Shown here piece by piece: positions 10,829 to 23,039 of a stretch of 64,000 bases of DNA; the stretch's first letter is position 1, and each line of letters starts with the position of its first letter. The notes beneath the pieces are model-generated. The model saw nothing but the letters and a program-made list of their open reading frames with translations, did not search any database and was not told where the DNA came from. Source of the DNA: Diabrotica undecimpunctata (taxonomy: Eukaryota > Arthropoda > Insecta > Coleoptera > Chrysomelidae); NCBI RefSeq assembly GCF_040954645.1, contig NC_092806.1, forward strand, positions 77,439,141-77,503,140, written 5' to 3'. Made by a program: the position numbers and the translations under genes.

Positions 10829-12294
10829 CACTCGCTATCATAAAACCCGGGTCACTTTGAAAATCGCCGTTATTTCATTTTTAACGAGCTTTATCGTAAA
10901 TAATAACACACAAATACAAACTAATGCATGTTTCTGAGAATTGTTGTCGGCTTAGCGGTTTTCTTTGTAATAAAGAATTCCAATGATGCCGATTTCGCGG
11001 AAAACTATACGCTTCCCAAAATGAACGGTACCTGTAACTGCCGCTTGTTTTAAATGTCTCATTTGTGCTTCGACTTTCTGTTCAAACGCAACAAACAAAC
11101 GTTTATTATTGCCACCATTAGTGTTTATTATTGTTTATTTTTTGCCAAAAATGCCTTGACTGTTGTTGAAACGACACGCATTGTTGCGTTTGTGGAAGAC
11201 GGTCACACTCAACGGCAAGTCGCAAGAGCTGTTGGCGTAAGCCTTTCTACGGTTCAACGAGTGCTTCAACGCTTTCAGAAGATGAGTTTGCTAACCAGAC
11301 GACCTGGCTCTGGACGAAGAATAACGACCACGGCACGAGATGACCATTTCCTTGTGTTTCAGGCTTTACGAAATTGCAATGTTAGCGTTGCAACAGACAA
11401 TACGCGCATTGGGGAATTAATGATTGGAGCAAAGTGTTATTTTCAGATGAATCCCGTTTCACCCTAACTGGATCCAATGGACGTGTAAGAGTTTGGAGGA
11501 GAACCAGTGAACGATTTTCACAAGCTTGCATTGCTCCAAGAATGCCATTTGGTGGAGGCTCGGTCATGGCTTGGGGAGGTGTATCTTCCGACTTCCGCAC
11601 AGAATTACCCTTCATCGAAAATGGGTCCTTAACTGCACGAAAGTACATTACGGAGATTCTGGAAGAACATGTTATGCCCACCATGACAGGGCTTGGAGAA
11701 GGCGCAGTTTTTATGCAGGACAACGTGCGACTGCAGGTTGCCAGGATCAGTATGCAATACTTGGACAAGGTTGGAATTACGAGGTTACCCTGGCTAGCTA
11801 GATCTCCGGATCTGAATCCCATCAAACATCTCTGGGACGATTTGAAAAAACGTATTCAAACCCATACACCTCCTACTAACAACGCACAGGAGCTTAAGGA
11901 TCTGCTAGTGAGAGAGTGGAATAACATACCACAACATGTAATTCGGAGAAAAATTGAGAATATGGCCCGTCGTCTGCAAGAGGTTATTAGAGCAAGGGGA
12001 GGCAATACACGACATTAGTCATTGAAATTCCACCCATATTTTACCACGTTCTGTATTTGTCATTTTTTCTTTCATATGTCTGTTTCAACAATTTGGTTTG
12101 TTTTCTGCTTTTTCAATAAAAACAATAAAAAAACCGTTTTTTCTTTCTTTCAAAACAAACATTGATGACAAATAAAAATACATTAGCCTAAAAAAAATAC
12201 ATTAGCCTAAAAAAACGTTATTACTGCACCAGATGCAAAAATATTCAAGAAACTTGAAATTTTCAAGGTGACCCGGATTTTATGATCGCGAGTG
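10829..12294 (+). mobile_element. Tc1-like DNA transposon, 1466 bp, inactive
   Basis: Bounded by inverted repeats of about 36 bp: left begins CACTCGCTATCATAAAACCC; the right end, reverse complemented, begins CACTCGCGATCATAAAATCC. TA flanks both sides (10827-10828 and 12295-12296), the usual Tc1/mariner target duplication. It contains one transposase gene with an internal deletion, a frame change and a lost catalytic Glu. AT-rich spacers of roughly 300 bp lie on each side of the gene. Confidence 0.92.
11150..12018 (+). pseudogene. Tc1-like DD34E transposase with internal deletion and mutated catalytic site
   Basis: The N-terminal helix-turn-helix is readable (RIVAFVEDGHTQRQVARAVG...STVQRVLQRF, about 11180-11275), followed by RRPGSGRR. 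After ALRN (about 11370) roughly 55 residues of the second DNA-binding helix set are missing, and the frame changes before DWSKVLFSDESRF. Catalytic positions: Asp at 11446-11448 (FSDES), Asp at 11719-11721 (MQDN), and the expected Glu at 11824-11826 reads AAA (Lys) in SPDLNPIKHLWDD. The spacing of 34 residues between the last two fits DD34E. The QDNARPH-type motif has become QDNVRLQ. The C-terminus ARGGNTRH is normal. The copy cannot catalyse transposition. Confidence 0.93.
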
Positions 12295-12700
12295 TATATA
12301 GATAAAATAATTTAACCACATTTCTTGTCCAAAACGGGTTTTGATTCGATTAAGCTGACAGGCAATATAATTCAACATGCTTTTTGTAGTTTTTAAACAA
12401 GTCATAGTAAATAACGTTTGTCTCATGTTCCCAAGACTCTTGAGGCTATAGTTCAATATTGCAACTATTCCTATCTATACACTTATTGTATTATAACAGC
12501 CGGTTTCAAAAACGCTCACCACCTTAGTTTATTAAGTATTAATAATTATTAATGTATTATTACTATTAACGAGTTAACTGTCAGCGTGTATCAGAAAGAC
12601 ACTTACATACCTTAAACTACTATACTTTAAAAATCTGTAATAATTCTTTGTTGCTATAGCTCGAAGAAATAAGTTTTTTTTCTCTGTACTAAACTTTTTG
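12295..12700. other. AT-rich spacer, no gene
   Basis: No coding region or repeat family recognised between the Tc1-like element and the inverted repeat that starts near 12701. Confidence 0.3.
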
Positions 12701-13105
12701 TTAGTTATTATAGGCCTATATAAAGAAAGCCCATACGTTTTCTGCAGATATTTCTGCATCTTTTTTAATTATTAACAATTTAGTGTAATAAATGCAATTT
12801 TTTCGATTTTTTGGCTTACCATTAAAAACTTTAATATTTGAGGTAAAATTACGAAATTTATCTGTTAAAACATAACAAGCTTTAAAATGGCGATTGCAAA
12901 AAGTTGTAAAATTAATTTGTTGTTTTGCCCAGTGACCTTTTTTGCAATAACATTAGTAAAAAATAATGAAGATGCGGTAATTCTACGCATACCAAATGAA
13001 AGTCTAAGAGTTAAGCTATTAACGTATTATAGAAAAATGAAAAAAAAGTTTTTTTTATAACACAAAACCCTTCAGCAAAATTACTGTTACTTTTGATTTA
13101 TAAAC
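12701..13105 (+). repeat. Long inverted repeat A, left arm
   Basis: Starts TTAGTTATTATAGGCCTA and matches the reverse complement of about 13633-14070. Shared landmarks: TTAATATTTGAGGTAAAATTAC, the block around GGTAATTCTACGCATACCAAA, and AATTACTGTTA near the inner end. Imperfect but collinear over about 400 bp. Confidence 0.7.
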
Positions 13106-13632
13106 AAATAGAATAACTTTTAAACTATTGCTCTCGTAGATAACATCTTTTTTCATATTCAAAAAGCTGATAATTTTCACAGAGATTTGAAAGAAATAGA
13201 AGATTATTCTGGGACGATTAAATAAAATGTAGGAATTTTAATTCCCTGCTAATTTGTTTATAATAATTAAAAAAAGTAAGTAATTTCATTTTAAGGATAA
13301 AGACTTAAAGTAATTAGAATAGAATAAAAAATTAGATTTTTTTGGAAAAAATATATTTTTTCAACTTTTTAACATTACTATTTGTAATGTACGCAAAAAT
13401 TATATACGGATTATTAAAAAAAGATCAAAATCTATCATCTAGAACCGAAGATAAAGAAACTTCCAGTATTTTACAGTTCATAAACTTTTAAGAACGCTTG
13501 AATTTTTAGTCCCTCCTTAACATGGTTCAACAACCTTCATTTCAACTTTATTTGTAACACTTACAGACAATGCTAAGTTTAATATTATCCCTACTTTTTG
13601 CCTAATCATTCTAGAATATCTTTGTTTTTTTT

Positions 13633-14070
13633 TATAAAATAACAGTAATTCTGCAACACAATTTTTGGTTATAAAAATGATTTTTTTAACCCTTTTTTGA
13701 TACATATTAATAGTTTAACTTTTTAAATAATTTTAACTTTTATTTGGTATGCATATAATTACCGTATCTTTTTTATTTTCTGGCTTATATTATTGCATAA
13801 AATGTCTCAGGGATTAACAAATAGAATTTAAGCTAATTAATTAACGATATATTAAGGGTCATTATACTCAACTTTTTGTGCAATAACAAAGATCTAGGTT
13901 GATTTTTACAATAGTTATATAGTTATAACCAATTAACGATTATGGCTTATTTTGCAGTTTTCCAAGCAAGAAATTAATTTTGTAATTTTACCTCGAATAT
14001 TAAGCTTTTTAATGGTAAACAAAAAATTGAAAACATATAGGTTTTCTTTAGATAGGCCTATAATAACTAA
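13633..14070 (-). repeat. Long inverted repeat A, right arm
   Basis: Ends TAGGCCTATAATAACTAA, the complement of the left arm start. The roughly 530-bp centre between the arms holds no gene. It could be a foldback element or two opposed copies of one interspersed repeat. Confidence 0.7.
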
Positions 14071-14159
14071 AAAAAAAATCAGTCCCTAACAGGGTCATTT
14101 TTTTTCCTGATGTACTTTGCTGCATTTTAAGGATTACAAGTACGTTAAAATATTTTATG

Positions 14160-14660
14160 AGTTAAACGGCATTAGTACCGTTTTTGCCTCTTGATGCCTC
14201 AAAAACGCACAGAAAACACATTTTTAAGACGACATATATAGAAAGGAAACGCTCGCAAAGAACGTCTCGCATACAGTGTTTTATGAAACAATGCCCTAAA
14301 AAAGGCACATCAAAGAAAAAGTAAGTGTATTGAAGGTAGCACTGTATACCACAAGGCACAGAAAGTGCATGTTGATGCATGCAATTTAAATGCAATATCG
14401 CGGAAAAAGATTCACGACATAGAAGAGACAGGCAATGTTGTATACGATATTAAATACAACAACATACGAAAATGGGTACTTTTTAAATGCACCGTAAATA
14501 AAAAGGGGCAACTTGCCAAGAACTGAATACAACAGAACATCAAAAGTGGCATCATGAAAAGCGCCGTAAATAAAACGAGCTAAGTTGCATAGAACGTACA
14601 TACAGCAGGCAATGTTGTGAAGAGGTACGCGTAAACGAATACGAGGTAAGTGCAAAATGT
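14160..14660. repeat. Decayed short-unit repeats
   Basis: Related blocks recur imperfectly: CCGTAAATAAAA plus GCAACTTGC or AAGTTGC at about 14490 and 14563, and AGGCAATGTTGT at about 14430 and 14605. The minus strand is open for 77 and 89 codons with repeated FIYGAF, but I see no protein family and attribute the open frames to the repeats. Confidence 0.35.
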
Positions 14661-15217
14661 GACTTATCAGATTAAGTTCTTCTAGTTTGTATTGATATTT
14701 ATTAACTATTAAGATTAGTTTTGGATCAACTCAACCAAATACCTGTATTTACATTGTAGCTGATAGATATATATGGAGATTAATGAACGTTTATGAAACC
14801 GACTATTTCAATATTTTTAAATTGATTCAGGTTTAAGTATGACTTATTGTATTTTTAATAAAATTTACTGTAATTTTTTAAATCTCTGAATAGTGAAGCT
14901 GCATTATAAGTTAAAACCTATCATGTGAACTAGACTGGTTTATTTTAAAAATTCGGCCAACGTGCTCTGTGATCCAAGACACGCGCGAACTTTGTGAAAA
15001 GTGCGTGTGAAAACTTTGTTTGAATATTTGAAAATTTAAATAAAAACGGGTGCATTTAAAATTGTAGTCACCGTTAATTTTCGTGTTTCGAAATTTTAAG
15101 TGATTTTTTAGAATAAATTTTTAATTATTAGTTTTGGCTTCCTTCGAATGTAAGGCTGATATTTTTATCTCGAGAAAGGTAGTCTAACCTTGAAAAAATT
15201 ACTTTTTCGGGATTAGT
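14661..15217. other. AT-rich spacer, no gene
   Basis: Nothing recognisable between the decayed repeats and inverted repeat B. Confidence 0.3.
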
Positions 15218-15706
15218 TCAGGCAGTATCTGTTCTAACACCCTCATTTGTTAAAATCGTATATAATCCTATTTTTTTACTTTAATCGCTTCAAAATATTA
15301 GAAATGATAATTTTACTACCGGACACTTCAAAAGGTGGGCTTAATTTGTTATTAAACAATTTGTGAAAAAAATTCAATTCAAAAGTTCAATTTTTTCTCT
15401 TTTTCGTTCTTATATCTCGGCAGCTATGCATTTTAGAAAAATTTTGTAACGACAAAAAGTTTTACAATTCAATTTCCTGTAAGATGAAATTGATTGCAAA
15501 TTGAAAAAATAATAATTATTATTGCAAAATTTGCAAAAACCTTTGAAAAAGGGTAAAAAATCAATGTTTTTCAATAATTTTTTTCAGGTATTTAAGAGCT
15601 ACATAGAACCTTCAAAATTTAATTTTTGCAAAATAATTTTGCAATCTAAATTAAAAAAAAAATTATTCATTTACAAAACTATGCAGAGCCAACAAAAAAA
15701 CTTACT
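15218..15706 (+). repeat. Long inverted repeat B, left arm
   Basis: Outer end CAGGCAGTATCTGTT, inner end ATGCAGAGCCAACAAAAAAA. The arm pairs with about 16236-16780. Conserved blocks include GTGTCCGGTAGTAAAATTATC (as its complement), CACAAATTGTT, TGCAATCAATT and GAACCTTCAAAATTTA. Confidence 0.78.
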
Positions 15707-16235
15707 GAAAATTTTTGATAGGTAAATTTATATTTACCTCATTTATACGTAAAAACATGGAAAATAAATAATTAAACGCTTTAAAAGTATTATATTTGAA
15801 AGTTAAAGACCCCAGATAAACAAAATGATCAAAATTGGTCCACTAGAAGCTGAGATAATTGAAATTTTTAAGCGCGGCTAAATGCTATCCCCGCTACTGC
15901 CTCTCGTCGATTTTTCTGTATTTTTAAAGTTTAAATCAACGTTTTAACCAGGTTGAAAAAAGAAAAGGTTAAAATTTATATCTACTAAAAGGCACACATG
16001 TGTATTTGTTTAAAAAAAACGGACCTCCGTCCCTCGTACTATTGTTATAAATGCCGGTCAAGTTTAGAAAAAAAAATGAAAATTGGAAAAGCTTTTTGTT
16101 TATTAACCTAAAAATTGTATAGTTGTTTAAAAAATGTCCTAGGCTCTCCTATTCAACGGATTGCAATGATTCAAATTTAGAATTTTTGTTTGAAAGCTTT
16201 AATGCCTTTTATATGTAAAATAATTTTCAAGTATT
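15707..16235. other. Spacer between the arms of inverted repeat B
   Basis: About 530 bp, no gene. Weak extension of the inverted match is possible at both edges. Confidence 0.4.
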
Positions 16236-16780
16236 AAAACTTTTTTTGTTGGCTCTGCATAATTTTGAAAATTAATAACTTTTTTCTTAAATTTAGATTG
16301 CAAAACTAATTTGCAAAAACTGCTTGATCGATTGTGCTGAAATTTTGTGTAGTGTTTTTTTTATACTAAAAAGGTTTTCTGGGTAAATTTTGAAGGTTCT
16401 ATGTGATTTCTAAATGCCTGAAAAAGAATATTGAAAAAACATTAATTTTTGACCCGGTTTTTGCTAATTTTGCAAAAATAATATTTTTAATATAATTTAA
16501 TATAATATATTTCAATTTGCAATCAATTCTGTCGTGTCGGAAATTTAATTGCAAAACTTTTTTGTCTTCACAAATTTTTTCTAAAATGCATAGCCACCAA
16601 AATATAATAACGAAAAGAAGAAAAAATAAATTTTTTTCACAAATTGTTCAATAAAAAATTTAGCCCACGTTTTGAAGTGTCCGCTTAGTGAAATTATCAT
16701 TTCAAATAATATTTTGAAGCGATTAAAGCCAAAAACTAGGATAATATACGATTTGCCCAACCCAAAACAGATACCGTCTG
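16236..16780 (-). repeat. Long inverted repeat B, right arm
   Basis: Inner end TTTTTTTGTTGGCTCTGCAT, outer end AACAGATACCGTCTGG. Similar to the left arm over its whole length with many indels, so it is old. Confidence 0.78.
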
Positions 16781-17289
16781 GTCTAGATGTTTTTAAGCTC
16801 CGCGTATTGGAATATCTTTAGTAAGTTTTTTTTTAAATCTTCGAATGAGTTTGATAAACTTCTTTTTGTACTTTTGATGTTTGTATAGAAGCTTATCTAT
16901 GTTTTTTATAAAACTCGTTCGAGATTTATTTTATTAGAGAATTGTTTTCTATTGTGAGTTGATATAGCCTTGTATAAATGACGGGTGAAGAACAAAACTT
17001 TTTCCAAAAAGTTTATAAAACTAGTAAAGTCATAAGCAATTCAAACTGCGGAATCTATGAAAAATTCTCTTCTTTTCACCGATTCTGCTTATAAACGTGC
17101 GATTAAAAAATCTCTTGCGGAAATGTTATATTCATGTGAATTTCAGAAGACTACTAGGAGTTTTTTTATGATTAAACTATTAGACTTATTCCAAAGAATA
17201 CGGATGAAATTTATTTAACTAGTTTTAATATTGCAAAGTATATTTTTTTCTTTTTTCGCTTACAGTCAACAAGGGAGGAGGGTGGTAAA

Positions 17290-17835
17290 GGTCATCATCA
17301 TTATCTTTACCTTTGTCCCTACGCGGGGTCAGCTTTCCTTATTATATTTTTCCATAGGTTTCTTTCTTGGGTTATACTAATATCAATCCCCTTTACCGAC
17401 ATGCCCTGCCCAAGCGTCTTCTCACAGGTCTTTTTTGGTCTTCCCCTCCTACTTCTCTCAGGAACCCGCAGATCAGCAATTCTTCGTATTAGGTGATTAA
17501 CGTCTCGGCATTGAACATTCAACCACCCTAATTCTATTGCATGCATATTTTCCTATTACGTAATACCGATTCTAGGTACTTGAAACTTTTCACAATCGTC
17601 TCACCATCCAAAAATATTTGTAGTAACTCCATTTTTAAATGAAAATTCCAATTACCCTGTTTTTTTTCTACTAAGTTTTAAACATTTTTCCTTAATACTT
17701 TGTCTCCACTGTTTCAGATTTTGTTTTAAATCACTTTGACTATTTTCTATTAACACTACATCATCGGCATTCATTAAGTACCAGGAATGTTACCCTGTAG
17801 TTTCGCTGTTATCTGATCCAACATTAAGAGATAAG
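17290..17835 (-). pseudogene. LINE reverse transcriptase relic, RTE-like C-terminus
   Basis: Minus strand. NADDVVLI (the ADD active site, about 17755-17780) and DLKQNLKQWR are followed, across stops, by VKSFKYLES (about 17590) and a readable C-terminus from 17546: RRIADLRVPERSRRGRPKKT, then GIDISITQERNLWKNIIRKA and a stop at 17319. A GATGATGA tail follows near 17290. The short 3' end and simple-repeat tail suggest an RTE-like LINE. The upstream reverse transcriptase is missing. Confidence 0.75.
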
Positions 17836-18099
17836 TTGTAGCATATTAAACGATGAAGCGTTTAAGGCACAGAAAATGAACGAGACCACGTTGCTCAGAG
17901 TCTAAAGAGATGTGGGAGTGGTTGTTTAGACAGTTTCACTATTACACAAACTAAAGTAGAATTGGGGAGAAAGAAAAGAAAAGAATAATAGCTACTAGAG
18001 CTAAGCTAGAAATGTTAAATGAACAGAACAAGGAAACAAATGATAATCAAATTGTCGAAAAAGGGCGCCACCGGTTTTTTTCTGTATGGCTTCTAAAAA

Positions 18100-18103
<4 letters not shown>

Positions 18104-18160
<57 letters not shown>
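18104..18160. repeat. (TA)n microsatellite
   Basis: About 28 uninterrupted TA units. Confidence 0.97.
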
Positions 18161-18164
<4 letters not shown>

Positions 18165-19204
18165 TAAAAATATAGACGTTATGTATATAATAATCATTAA
18201 ATATATATTTATACCTACAATAAATTTAACATAAATAAACAGAAAATTATGTGTATAAAACTTTTAAGACATTCTCTATAACAAATTTTTTAAAATACTA
18301 TCATTATATTTTCAATCAAATATAAATAAACAACTAAATTGCGTCGATACATTTATTGCAGTAATAATTTCTGACCTACTTTTATCAAGGTATAATGTAT
18401 AAGTTAAATTTGAATTAATTAAATTTTTCTTTATCTGCCAGCATCTAACTAACAATTTTTACATACTTTCATAAAGTACTTAAGAAAAGATTAAAATCTC
18501 ATAATTATTTAACATTTTACTATTTTTATTTTATTTTATAATTATTATTTTTGAAACTTAAGAAAAAATTATGAATTTATAATTATTTAACATTATGTTG
18601 AAGTAATAAAAAAATTATGTAAGGTTAAACCTATAAAAAAATATCATTCGGCTTTGTAAACCCCTTATTGATGCCAGGATTGTCAACAAATTAAATACTT
18701 AACAGAATTTACTTATCTGGATGGTCCATTGATACATCCATGAAATGAAATAAATACGTACAGTCACAAATCCATGCATTCATTCATCCACCAGAAGGAA
18801 TATTAGCGAAGATAAACAAAAGTGTTATATATTTAAAGATGTGTATTTTTTCCTTCTGTAATCAAGCAGAGAGAAAGGGACGTTAGTGTTTCTTTTACAC
18901 TAAAAATTGTTACAAAAAAAACTTATGAAAAAATAAAAAAAACATACCTGGTGGACCGGAAGAACTGTACCTTTTTGCACCCATGAACTAACGCGTTCCG
19001 CCGAAATCTTGTGCGAGATTCGTATCGTGTAATCTCTCTAACTTATCAGATAAATTCCATAAGACGCAGTTTAAAAACGGTAAGTGCCTACAGCGACTTT
19101 ATGTATTGCTTGTTTTTAAAAATACAGGGTCGCATAAAAGTTACTGCTTTATGTATTAAATTAAATCTAAAAAAATTCATGTCTCCCACAATCTTCACAT
19201 ATGC
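18161..19204. other. AT-rich region, no gene recognised
   Basis: No coding region, tRNA or repeat family recognised. Short open frames near 19011 have no similarity I can name. Confidence 0.3.
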
Positions 19205-19456
19205 ACGGGGAACTCCTTATTGAGTACTTACTACAGAATCTCTCGAGGAACTCTATGATATGCTTTCTCAAGATCAATGAATACCATATGAGCCATTTTT
19301 CTTTATTAGTGTATTTTTCCACCAACTGCCTTATAATGAAAATTGCATCTGTTATTGATCTGCCTTGTATAAGCCAAACTGATCGGATATTTCGGTTTTT
19401 TCGCGTATTCGTTTATCAATTATTCTCTCTCATATTTTCATGGTGTGACAGATAGT
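19205..19456 (-). pseudogene. LINE reverse transcriptase fragment (finger and palm start)
   Basis: Minus strand from 19455: HTMKIWERIIDKRIREKTEI, then QFGLYKADQ (degraded form of the F-x-P-G-R-S-T block) and ESIS near the motif A region. It corresponds to the MKIWERIIDxRIRE block of insect LINE reverse transcriptases. Several stops; only about 80 codons are recognisable. Confidence 0.65.
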
Positions 19457-19654
19457 TTTATGTACAAGGATGGTAAAAAGGTATCTCAATAAATGGCCGA
19501 AAATAAACAATCTCCGTTTTAGGGAATGACACAGCCCTTCTTGTGAACAGTCAAGAAGAGTTACAGTTCAATTAAGTTAGTTTTTTACTTGACTCAACTA
19601 TATAGACGGGTTTGACAGGTAAAATGTGTACTATAATATAGTACAAAAAGGCTC

Positions 19655-19712
19655 TCATCTAGGGATTCATCAATTTTTTAGTGGAACTATTTTTAAATAA
19701 ACAATCAAAACG
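19655..19712 (-). repeat. Dispersed short repeat, inverted copy of 8646-8712
   Basis: TCTCATCTAGGGATTCATCA through AATAAACAATCAAAACG is the reverse complement of the 8.65-kb copy, with a few indels in the middle. Similarity does not extend outward on either side. Confidence 0.6.
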
Positions 19713-21180
19713 TCAAACTTGTATACTGCCTGGTGTTCCTCGGTGTTCCTAGCTGCTTACCATACACATTTAAAAAAGGATAAAGGATGTTCCGTTTTTT
19801 GGATTTTTTTTGTAGGGATACCTAAAATCAAAAATATACGCCACTCCGCCTGCAGATCTGGCAGAGTTGCGACAAAGAATTGTGACAGAATGCTTTATTG
19901 ACACTGCAGGTATTTGCAAACGTACGAACAGGCTTTGAAAATATACTGTATTATTGTATGGAGGTCACAGGAGGTCATTTCGAACATTAATTTGGTTAAT
20001 TTGATAAAATTGTGTGGTTTCTGTTATTACTGTGTTCAAACAATAAATTAGTTAAATCCAAAATTATCTTCAAAGTTATTCCGAAAATTAAAAAAAAGTA
20101 GAGTGTCGTGTAGAAAAAAAAAACACCTTTCAAATGATGTGCCATTCGACCACATTTGCTATTTGAAAAAATGCGGGGTAGCAGGTTACATTTTTGAGGG
20201 CATGAATTTTAGCATGGAAATTCGTCCCCCTCCCAATACAAATTCACATGTTTTTTTTTTATTTTGTAGAAACTCTTGGTTTCTGAGTTTCTGGGGGGGG
20301 GTCAGATTTTCGTTGGAACCCGCCCACTGTATAAAAAGTAGTAATATTTTTTATTAGTTACTATTAGTTCTTATTGAAACAATTAAAAAGAGTTTTATTC
20401 GAACCTGATCATTTTTTACTTGGGACAATATTAGACCAATTTGATAAATATTGCGTTTGAACAATTTTTTATTTACTTTTTTTTTAGCAATATTCGATAT
20501 AATTTGTATATCTTGTAATATCAATTTAAAAGTAAATATATTTATATCAAGATTCAGTTGCAATAAACTACCATACAGGAAAGTCTAAAGCAAAAGCACA
20601 TAATAAGGGCTTGTAATTGTTTATTACTAACTACTAATAACTGCGGCCGTCATTTACAAATTTAAATTGGTACACAGTATCTACAATTTATTCATACAAT
20701 AACTATGAAAGTTATGCCTTAGCTTAAATAAGTACACAATATCCTCGATTTAAAATATTTTTGACACGATTTTCGATTTCCAAATCAGAAACGTTAAATG
20801 TAGTGTATTTTTAATTAAAATGGTGGTTTGTACCAATTAAATATACAGGTAAAAATTTCACAAGAAAATAGTTTCGCAACCATATTAGCTTAATAGTTAA
20901 AATTTTGTCTACATTTTTTTACTATACATAGTACTTATAATGCTCCTATTAGAAGTCTATGAAAAATTTGTAAAACCAGTTTCAACTTTTTATGTATTGA
21001 AGTATAGTATTTGATCAGTAAACGAAAAACCCTTTTAAGGTGATCTGGATAACAATCATAACCGTGTTAAGTTAATTATTATATTTGATGGGTAGCCAGG
21101 AACTCTCCTGCCAAAGATAGTGGATATGATTCGATGTTGATTAAATATTAGATACCTATACTATATTAGATACCTTAAAT
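19713..21180. other. AT-rich region, no gene recognised
   Basis: Open frames near 19719 and 20103 show no family features. Only A/T runs and a G8 run near 20293 stand out. Confidence 0.3.
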
Positions 21181-21383
21181 AAAAAACGCTTCTTAAGAGA
21201 GGTAACCTCCTTTGAAGGTGACTCCTTCAAGTCAATGTTTCCTAAATATATCCATCTCATTTTTATGTTAAAAATAAAAGAATGGTACTAACACAAAAGT
21301 TCAAACTATTGTACAATGATTAAGTCGGTGGCAAATCGGCCAATGTAAATAAATGTTATTGATTATCACTACAAACCGTCTAC
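21181..21383 (+). repeat. Inverted repeat C, left arm
   Basis: Collinear with the reverse complement of 22866-23039: AAGAGAGGTAACCTCCTTTGAAG, AGTCAAT, CAAACT, ACAATGATTAAG, AAATCGGCCAAT and AAACCGTCTAC occur in order in both. The arms enclose a possible LTR and a LINE relic, so they may be two copies of an older repeat rather than one foldback element. Confidence 0.6.
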
Positions 21384-21409
21384 TTAGTGTTATGGTGGTC
21401 ATTATTTAA

Positions 21410-21572
21410 TGAATTATATAAATATATGATTAAAACCACAGTAAATCTTTACACGTGTTTATTGACCACGGTATCTTTACCGGAAGCTGGCATGAGCTGG
21501 TCATCCTTATGCAATCCCCTTTACACTAGAGTGTAATGTATACAGGCCAACTCATAACATCTCCCCTCTTAA
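21410..21572 (-). other. Possible small LTR with adjoining polypurine tract
   Basis: Minus strand: AGCTTAAGAGGGGAGA (polypurine-like, 21560-21574) runs directly into TGTTATGAGTTGGCC (from 21559), and a TG...CA segment of 150 bp ends at 21410. It contains TCAATAAACACG, a possible polyadenylation signal. The layout fits a 3' LTR of a small LTR retrotransposon, but no second copy or coding region is present. Confidence 0.4.
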
Positions 21573-21869
21573 GCTTTAAATACAATTTGGTCTTACGTAT
21601 TAATGACAATAATGAACTATGAATTTATGATTACAATATGGATGTATTTAATTCTTTTGTAGCGAATAATTATTCATACTTCTAAATGTTGTGTTAGATT
21701 TATCAAGTCCTTCGTCATCAATATTCATCTGTGTTTTATTTCAAACAGTTGGATAATTTTTATTATACATGAAATTTTCCAGCAATTCATCAAAAAAGTG
21801 TGACGTTTGTAAACACACTGATCTGTTCCAATCATTTGTATTTGACTGCGATGACGTTTGTTGTTAATA

Positions 21870-22760
21870 ATCCGTCCAAATTCATACGCATGTTCTTCAC
21901 TCAAAGTTAGGACTTTATCGATAGCGCCTCTCTAAAAATCTGTCCTGAGTATAGATTGAACAGCAATAGAGATACCTAACTCTGACGGACTCCTTTCTGA
22001 ATTTGAATTGAACTGGTATACTGCCGATCTACTCGTAACTTCGCATTTTCTCTGCAATATAAATTGATTATTACTTTTATTTCCTTTTCATCTACTTCTG
22101 AATTTTTCAGGACATGAAAACTATTTTTTCGTGATTGTGCATGTCGAAAGCTTTTGCGTAGTCCAGAAAACAAATATGCACGTAATCATCGTCTCTACAT
22201 CTCTGAATCATCATCTGCGTTGCGAACAAATCTTCCCGTGTTTCAAGACCACTTCTAAACCCCATTTGAGTTTTGGCCACATTCTCTTCATACTTAATAT
22301 AATCGGGCATGAGTAGCTTTGAGAAAAATTGAGAACATGACTCATTAAACTAATTGTGTCAAATTCATCGTATGATTTAGCGTGGGGTGTAGCAATCCCA
22401 AATGGGTGTAGAGTTTAGCAATCTTCTGGTATCTGACCGGTTTTATATACGTTGTTAATAAAATTTTGTAAGTAATGCTTTACTATTATCCAGAAGTTTC
22501 AATATCTCTATTGGGACCTCATGCGGTCCCACTATCTTTCCAATTTTTAGATAAGTCGACAGCCCGCTTTACCTTGATCATCTCGAAATGTGTTTTGAAT
22601 ATAATTCTGCCAAGTTTTTAACTTATCTTTTAATTTCAAACACTATATTTCCTTGCTCATCGAAGATTGTCCCAATAATGTTCTTCCTGGTGTTTCCAAC
22701 TACTTTGACTTTTCTATGAATATTGAAGCTGCCATGTTTGGTCTAAGGAGTACATTATTA
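21870..22760 (-). pseudogene. LINE reverse transcriptase relic
   Basis: Minus strand. In order from 22740: IGKIVGPHEVPIEILKLL (about 22545-22490), NVAKTQMGFRSGLETREDLF with ATQMMIQRC (22290-22200), motif A CFLDYAKAFD (about 22165-22135), VIINLYCRENAKLRVD, and IQKGVRQS (21976), where GVRQG is expected. The YADD region is not intact. Many stops and shifts; an old copy. Confidence 0.78.
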
Positions 22761-22865
22761 TTGCAAAATACCTTATAGTGTTCAAATTTAACATAAAACA
22801 TATTAAATTTACTAAATTTAAAAATAAACTTTATTTAAATAAAAATACGTTTTGCCTACCCCCAT

Positions 22866-23039
22866 GTAGACGGTTTTTAGTGGCAATAAAGAACCCTTTT
22901 TTAAATTGGCCGATTTGGCATCATCTGCTTAATCATCGTACAAAGTTTGAAGTTTTGTGGTGGTACCATATTTGGAAAAAATTGACTTAAGGATTCAACT
23001 TCAAAGGACTGTACCTCCCTTAGGAAGCATTTTTTTATT
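22866..23039 (-). repeat. Inverted repeat C, right arm
   Basis: Reverse complement of 21181-21383 with indels; carries GTAGACGGTTTTTAGTG and ATTGGCCGATTTGGCA. Confidence 0.6.

Noticed and set aside
14162..14655. Cys/Phe-rich minus-strand proteins
   Set aside because: Open frames coincide with decayed tandem units and show no domain or codon pattern.
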